64,000 nucleotides of DNA from Sympetrum striolatum (lineage: Eukaryota > Arthropoda > Insecta > Odonata > Libellulidae): positions 83,595,152 to 83,659,151 of the forward strand of contig OX388350.1 of the NCBI GenBank assembly GCA_947579665.1, given 5' to 3'. The notes under the pieces were generated by a model. That model searched no databases. It was not told the origin of the DNA and saw only the letters and a program-made list of their open reading frames with translations. Made by a program: the position numbers and the translations under genes. Below, one piece after another: positions 58,001-64,000 of this stretch; within the stretch, counting starts at the first letter, position 1, and every line of letters begins with the position of its first letter.

Positions 58001-61000
58001 CGCACAGTAACAGCTGACAGAAGACAGAATTACTGACAAATACAAAAATAAATACATTAAATTATTTATTTAGATAATTACTATTTAGTCGCCAAGAATT
58101 TGCTGCTGAATTACAAATTCTAGAAGGAAAAAGGAGAAGTGTAACATCTGTAGACTCTTTTATTATGGAATCCTAAGCTGTCAAACAAATTTTGCATATT
58201 ATTATTATTAATAATAGGAACTAGAAAATGTTCCAAATAAGTTTAATTCTTAAAATTAATTTCACTATGGCACAGTTTCATTATCCACTGTAGCAAATTT
58301 ATTTCTTCATACCTTTTTCCTTCTAATCAGGTTAACGAATCAATCGTGATTAACGCGATATAAATTGAGAAGAAACGAAAAGGTACGCTTAAATTTCTCT
58401 ATTCAGTTCAGCTCGAATTTGGAAGAAATAACAATATTAAAAAAGACACTTTTTTATGAGAGTGTTACAGGGAGAATATACATCAATGACACACCATAAT
58501 TATCAAGTAATAAAGTTAACACCCATTTGATTTGTTTATTACTAAAATCTCTTCACATATCATCCGGAAGAATTAGTTTAAATCTTTCTCATTCGTTAGG
58601 TGTAAAAATTCCAATATTTTCTGCATCAATCCACCTGCCTCCCGTTGCTCCGTATTTAGTCCCTTTTTTCTCCTTTTATTTCCCCGTCGCCGCACAGCAT
58701 CTGTTGACTCCGACCATCAGTGAGTGTCTATTTGAATGAAATATGCGTAGAAGATGCGTGCGAATTGGAATAGCGAACGGAAATGCGAAAAATGCGACGA
58801 TTGATGATTGATAAGTGCAGAGGATTATTGTAAACACACGAGACAAAAACCCATTCGCTTGTAAAGAAGAACCGAGTTATTTGTCGGGATATTTCCCATG
58901 AAGAATTGTAGGCGAGTGGCTGCAGCTAATAAAACATACCCAAAATTTCTATTATCAAATCAATTTCACCATTACTTGGGCAGAGTAAAACATTGAAATC
59001 AGATAAGTGTTCAAAAAAGAACAGCAAGCAATTTCATTTCTTGTTTTACGTCTCCGTAATGCAAGTATCGCTTGCATAAATTCGGATATAATTGTAATAC
59101 AAAGTATATAAAGGTATAGTAATAAATATACCATGAGGTATAAAGTATTACTATGAGGCCTTACACCATATACAATGATAATTGTAAAACATTTGTTACC
59201 TAAGACGTAGTTACAGTAAGATACTATTGCAACTAACATTTGATGTAACATTCACTCCCATCTTAGCACAACGGTATCGATTAAATATCTATTGTTACAG
59301 CAAAAGAAGCACGATGGAAAGGGTTGATGTCATAGCACCATACTAACATAAAGGTGCTACAATGACGTAACTACGGCAACTCCACCAAAACTGCTAAAAT
59401 AAAAGATCTGAATATCTATGAATACTATTGTCATCCGCAGTACGTATAAAGGCAGTCAAGTTCTTTTTGAACAGTTCGTAGTTTATCACGGTAAATAGCG
59501 TACAATTTGACTGAATTGAAGTTCATAGCATCCCTTCGAATGACCTACTTCTCCAAGACGAGTTCTCATACTCGGATTTTACGTTTAAAGTATTTCCAAC
59601 CAAGTCACAAGATATCCAAGGTTTTCCGAGGATGGCCATGAGGAGTCAAAAAACATTAATTAGGATTCAATTGCATCGTCAAACGTTTCTCAGAGCTAGC
59701 GGATGTGCAAGGAAATGTAACTTCATTTATAAATTAAGATGGTCTATGAGATGAATATATGTATGAGGATTGAGATGAAAGAGAGAGACTGCGGAATCTA
59801 CCAATCGCATTTATGTCGGAAGCAATAGATTTAGGAGAACACAGAAAAGTGCGGATTAGTGTTGATTATGCATGAGACATTGAACTTGCTCTTCGAGAAA
59901 AAGAACGACGTGACAGTTCTGTCAAAATGTACGTTAATTTAATAACTATTTATTTAAAAGACCAATTATAATTTGGTGGCAAATCCTATGCATTATGTTA
60001 GGTATGCATTATCAATGGCAAATCATATGCATTATCAATAGAAGTCCCTTATGGCACTCAAACGATCCCAGAAACAAGAATCACAGAGAAAATATATTTT
60101 TCTCTTCCAACTCAAGCCTCTAAAGACTCAAAGCGCAATAAAATATTAGGAACAATCTGAAAGACCCTGGCGTAGAGGATCGATTTGCAGAATGTGAATT
60201 CATAGCTCAGCAATACATTGAAATTGAGCAACATCGGGGGAATTACTGCCAACCACGACGACTTACGAGAAATCTCTAAATTTACGCTACCGGTGGTGAT
60301 GAGTAGGGCACTCCGAAATTCGATGTTTTTCATACCTTTATTATGCATTATGAATACACGAGGCTTCAGAGCCTATATGAGTTTATAGTTAGGTACATGT
60401 ATTAAAGAGCACTGTTCAAGTTAAATTTTAATCTTTCTACGTAATTCCTATTTTTAAATTAGAAAAGAAATATTTTTCCTGCATACCAAAAAATACTTGC
60501 AAAAGAAACTACCGCTTGGTGATAATAAATTCGAAAATGAAAGTACACCGACACAATTAATCCAGATTTTGCAGTTATAATAGTTCAGTGATTGAAGTGA
60601 TTTTAACAGGTACAACTATGAACTGCTTTGCAACGGGTTAACAACTATCTGATATTATGCACTTACACTCCTTTTTTTGTGTTTAATTGAAATTAGCGAG
60701 TGTAATTACGTACTTCATCCCAAGTTCATTACGAATGTACCAAACTACTGTTCCCCTAAAAGAAAAATAAGTTATCGTTTACAATGAATTGCCTTTCACG
60801 CTTAAAATATATTCAGAAGCCAACATTTCTGTTTCCTCATGGTTTACATAATTTCTCGTGACATACTTGGTAACAATTCACATTATAAACTCAAGGATTA
60901 ATTGATATTAATCATAGTTTTTGTAACATACAGATTACTGATACCCTACATAAATAGGTATAAATCAATAACCGTCTGAATGACAACAGTGGTCGCCATA
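55030..61000. other. Long stretch without recognised genes
   Basis: Mostly AT-rich and apparently unique. A small direct repeat (gggtgaatagga twice near 56,540-56,570) and a slightly GC-richer part at 57,240-57,480 with a 66-codon minus frame were noted. Neither supports a gene call. It may be a large intron or intergenic DNA. Confidence 0.35.
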
Positions 61001-61007
61001 CTTATAA

Positions 61008-61086
61008 GCCTTCGAGATAGCAAAGGGTCATCTCCCGCACCCGTCTTTGGAGAAAGTGCACTCGGGTTCGATTCTCACGAAGGGCA
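61008..61086 (+). repeat. tRNA-like sequence
   Basis: A B-box actcgggttcgattctc and complementary-looking ends gccttcg and cgaagggc frame about 79 bases. The A-box region is poor, and the acceptor pairs only with a bulge, so it is probably tRNA-derived rather than a tRNA gene. Confidence 0.4.
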
Positions 61087-61134
61087 CTTCTAGGCGAATC
61101 GACTGCGAATTCCATTAACGCTACTATTAATTCT

Positions 61135-61545
61135 TTGTATTTCACACGAATTTTTGTTAATAAAACTGAAAAGTATATTCGTGTCTTTCCCACGCTTAGT
61201 CGTATGGAATACAACAGAGCGAATCATCTCTCTGAAGGCAACAGCGAAAGGAATGGCCAAAAGCCGCTGATTGATACATCTCCCTCAGGACGTCCACACG
61301 GCAAAAAAGAAAAAAAAAGAAAGCGGAGGGATGAAGCAGCCACGCGTGTTTGCCAGTTAATACGCCGTATGCTGCCACCTGCACTTATTCCTTTCAACCC
61401 TTCCTTTTTTCGCCACAACTCTATCCCGTGGCTACGAGAAATTCCACCAGATAGAGCCGTTATTCCACCCCACCTCGCTGAGGAAATTAATCCTGAAAAA
61501 AACGGTGCATTTTCTTCATCACGGTTCGGGAAGTTATTGGATTGA
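61135..61545 (+). CDS. Hypothetical open frame of 136 codons
   Basis: This is the longest frame in the window that is not on a repeat. It starts at ATG and has a basic stretch KKEKKRKRRDEAA around residue 60 and a Pro-rich second half (RMLPPALIPFNP; PPDRAVIPPHL). I see no known domain, signal peptide or splice evidence. GC is moderately raised. It could be chance, an old retroposed fragment or one exon. Low confidence. Confidence 0.2.
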   Translation: MYFTRIFVNKTEKYIRVFPTLSRMEYNRANHLSEGNSERNGQKPLIDTSPSGRPHGKKEKKRKRRDEAATRVCQLIRRMLPPALIPFNPSFFRHNSIPWLREIPPDRAVIPPHLAEEINPEKNGAFSSSRFGKLLD

Positions 61546-61959
61546 AATCAAATTGCTGCATGTAGAGAAGCGAATACACTATATGATAAATATTTCTACG
61601 AAGTTATAGTTTATAATGTTTTAAAGTAAACCAAAGCACATGAAAACTGCCTAATTTAATTCATGAATGATAAATCATAAAGATGGGTGTGCAACTTACA
61701 TCTCGGGAATTCCAAACAACACAAAGCATAATTTAATTTAGGAAAAAATGACTTGGAATATTATTGGAATACAAGTGAACCTAGGTATATTAATTAAGAA
61801 ACAATGATACAGCATTGCTAGCTTGAATTTATCAAAAAACAACTCGAATATACATTCAGTTTATGTGACCCTGTCTGGGTGCATGAAGCCCAGTTTCAAA
61901 CCTTTTTTTATCTCAGAAGAGATGAGAATTGAGGAATTTCATATATAGATATTTCATCA

Positions 61960-62030
61960 CTAAACTAGCTGAAGCGGGGAAATAGAAGAAGATTAAATGC
62001 ATTATCCTGATTCTTAATCATTCCGGGTCA
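61960..62030 (-). mobile_element. Helitron 3' end fragment, minus
   Basis: On the minus strand cgcttcagCTAGT-type text appears (plus actagctgaagcgggg), matching the terminus at 33,060, followed by aatcttcttct. Very short, so tentative. Confidence 0.3.
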
Positions 62031-62104
62031 TAGATATAGCGCTCTTTCTGATAATATTAGCGTTTAAGAATCAATTCTCATAAAATTTTCGGAATTATCA
62101 GATA

Positions 62105-62340
62105 CTGTACAGTAGGGTGGGCCGAAAAACGTTTTCTTTCGAGTCAAATTTTCTCTGTGAGGAAAATTTGTCTACTGATGTAAGGATCTCGCACGCAATT
62201 GTTTTTAAATTCAGATGATATTAACCATTTCCGACCTAAAGTTTAAAATTTTGCGAAAATACAGGCGCAAATGAGATATAAACGTTTATGGAGACTGAGT
62301 TATTTTATGTACCGACATTTTAGTGAGTATAGAGGATGAA
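62105..62340 (+). mobile_element. Possible DNA-transposon end
   Basis: The text cagtagggtgggccgaaaa resembles the cactagggtggtcc end of the 40.7-43.7 kb element and similar TIR families. No matching second end was found in the remainder of the window. Confidence 0.3.
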
Positions 62341-62779
62341 TGTATTTCTCTGTGTTAAGTTCCTGAAATTTTAAATTTATTTAACGTAATCGATGGTTCT
62401 ACGATATTTGAGAATAGGTAAAACATTTTGAGCAGAGGCGACATGCTAAGCAACCAATTTGAATCCCTCGAAATCATTTCACATTTTGCATTTGGAAAGC
62501 CACAATTGCCATAATTTTCCAAATGTTTTAATATTGAATTTCGTAACAAATGTCTCAGTCAGCATATGGCATGAAATAATCCGTTAAAATAAACCGAACA
62601 CAATTATAAATATTGTAATTATCGTTAATTTTGACGATTAAAATGCATCTTAATATTCCTTACGGACAAAAAAGATAAGATACTACTTCGATAAGAACTC
62701 GGTGATAAAACTGTACTCTTATGCTACATTATTGAACTAAATATTTGCATATGCAGTACTACAACATATGCTTTCGGCC

Positions 62780-63400
62780 CGCGTTCGCCTTAAGAAGCCT
62801 TAGGATAAATCTCCCTTAGGAAAAAGTACTCACCTTTGAAGCAGCTGTCCTTCCTGAATAAATCCGCTGATGATGTTGATGAGGATCACAGCTTATGGCG
62901 GCGAACGTTACTCACACGTAATATCACTCGGCACTTGCACTTGTAGGCTTTGTACGCAACGAAAAGGATGAATATACCAATGAACTGATAACAAGGGATG
63001 CTATTACTAGGAGGAGAGTTTCCTCCTTCGAGAAGGCGATAACCACCTTTGGTTACCTTCGGATGCCTTCCCACCCTCCCTTAAGAGCTGTACTAACGCA
63101 GTTGGACAAAAGCAGGCATCGCCCTACTACCCAGAGGCTATGAGGGGAGAAGTATCTACTGGATCTTTCGCTTCATCCTCTGGTCCCTATAATCCTGCTT
63201 CTGGCCCTCGTGGGAACTTCAAGGACAATCGGCCAACGGCTTCGATCAGCAGGTCGAGTCACTGTGAAAGAATGAATTCAAAGTTGGTAACATCATACAT
63301 TGGGAAGAACGAAATAGGCAAATTGCAAACGATTATTTTAAATTCATCGGCAGATTTCATAATTGTTGCTTTATCTAAATTTGATTCGCCAACCTCATAA
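62780..63400. other. GC-richer, coding-like patch, strand unresolved
   Basis: Two competing readings exist. Plus strand: a frame open from a TAG near 63,011 through SPYYPEAMRGEVSTGSF and SGPYNPASGPRGNFKDN to a possible donor cagcag/gtcgag at about 63,252. Its composition is unlike background. Minus strand: a frame from about 63,080 with CYQFIGIFILFVAYKAYKCK, no ATG, and two donor-like sites (acgt/gtgagt and caaag/gtgagt at about 62,841). One of these is probably an exon of a gene reaching beyond this patch. Neither product is recognised. Confidence 0.35.
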
Positions 63401-63419
63401 GTTACCAGCGATTCCTATC

Positions 63420-64000
63420 CAATTTTCCTGTTTAAATATCTTCGATGTGAAATTTATCTTTTCACGTGCTGGTGCACTAAACCCAAAATCAAACGACCCT
63501 GTCATTCAACGGCGATTATAAGTAAACATAAATGAAATTATTCTCCTTAAGGATTTTAGCAGCCAATGGTGTGCTGGTTGAGGACTCTCCCAGCCTTTAG
63601 GTGGATGACTTTATGGTTTTTCATATTGGTATGCATTAAATTGTTAATTTGTATTGCGATTCAACCAATTTTGAAAAGATGCGATGTTTAATTCTAAAAA
63701 TTAGTTTTAACACGTATATAATTTTGTGTATCGTAAACAATTTGGATAATAAGTTATAATTATGATTTTACTTACATGCATTTCATTATTTTCAATCCAC
63801 GAATAGCGAAACATATTTATGCCTCATCTTTTCAGTCAGGTGTGAGATTTTCAACATTTTCTACAACTTCAAAAAGAAAGGATATTCAAATAGTAAAGAC
63901 GTTCGATTACTTAATTAGGTCACTCATATACATCAGAATATACGATTCTGTAAATAGATATGATTCATAATTTTATTTGTAATATAACTTTAAAAACGTT
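63420..64000. other. No recognised feature
   Basis: AT-rich sequence to the window end. The 64-codon frame at 63,776-63,970 has no support. Confidence 0.3.

Overview
This window is AT-rich, repeat-dense eukaryotic nuclear DNA. It is most probably from an arthropod, plausibly an insect. The signs are intron-split mini-exons with GT/AG sites, TCAGTT-type initiator motifs, non-LTR retroposon tails ending in (TTA)n, Helitron, pogo-like and piggyBac-like elements, tRNA-derived repeats and satellite arrays. No long bacterial-style gene, rRNA or convincing functional tRNA was seen. Most open frames of 60-100 codons in the window look like chance.

The left 40 kb is built from one duplicated block. 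Copy I runs from the window edge to about 14.4 kb and copy II from about 26.8 to 39.0 kb. Each holds, in order, an edge minisatellite, a tRNA-like repeat, an inverted promoter-like module, a Helitron, a CCAAT/initiator region, and then a series of short exons that all keep phase 0. These are a DFTQ exon, a hydrophobic signal-peptide-like exon, a Cys/Trp exon, a DFMVPF exon and, after copy II only, an acidic terminal exon at 40,571-40,696. Copy I carries two versions of the middle part (A at 5.4-7.1 kb, B at 10.7-12.8 kb) and copy II carries one (C at 34.2-37.7 kb). Several copies contain stops, deletions or lost splice sites. I read this as a small tandem family for a short secreted protein that is largely decayed in this window. 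I do not recognise the family.

Between the two copies lie a pogo-like element (14.8-16.6 kb), a roughly 222-bp satellite (18.8-26.6 kb) and, inserted inside one satellite unit, a 4.3-kb composite of direct and inverted elements (21.1-25.4 kb). The composite has a tRNA T-arm/B-box-like motif about every 150-175 bp.

From 40.7 to 43.7 kb there is a DNA transposon with long terminal inverted repeats. The right third is quieter. It holds a LINE C-terminal fragment (47.6 kb), two non-autonomous Helitrons (49.4-50.6 kb), a GC-rich block with clustered factor-site matches (53.3-55.0 kb), long stretches with nothing recognised, and a coding-like GC-rich patch near 62.8-63.3 kb.

All similarities were judged by eye. 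No alignment, database search or folding was run.
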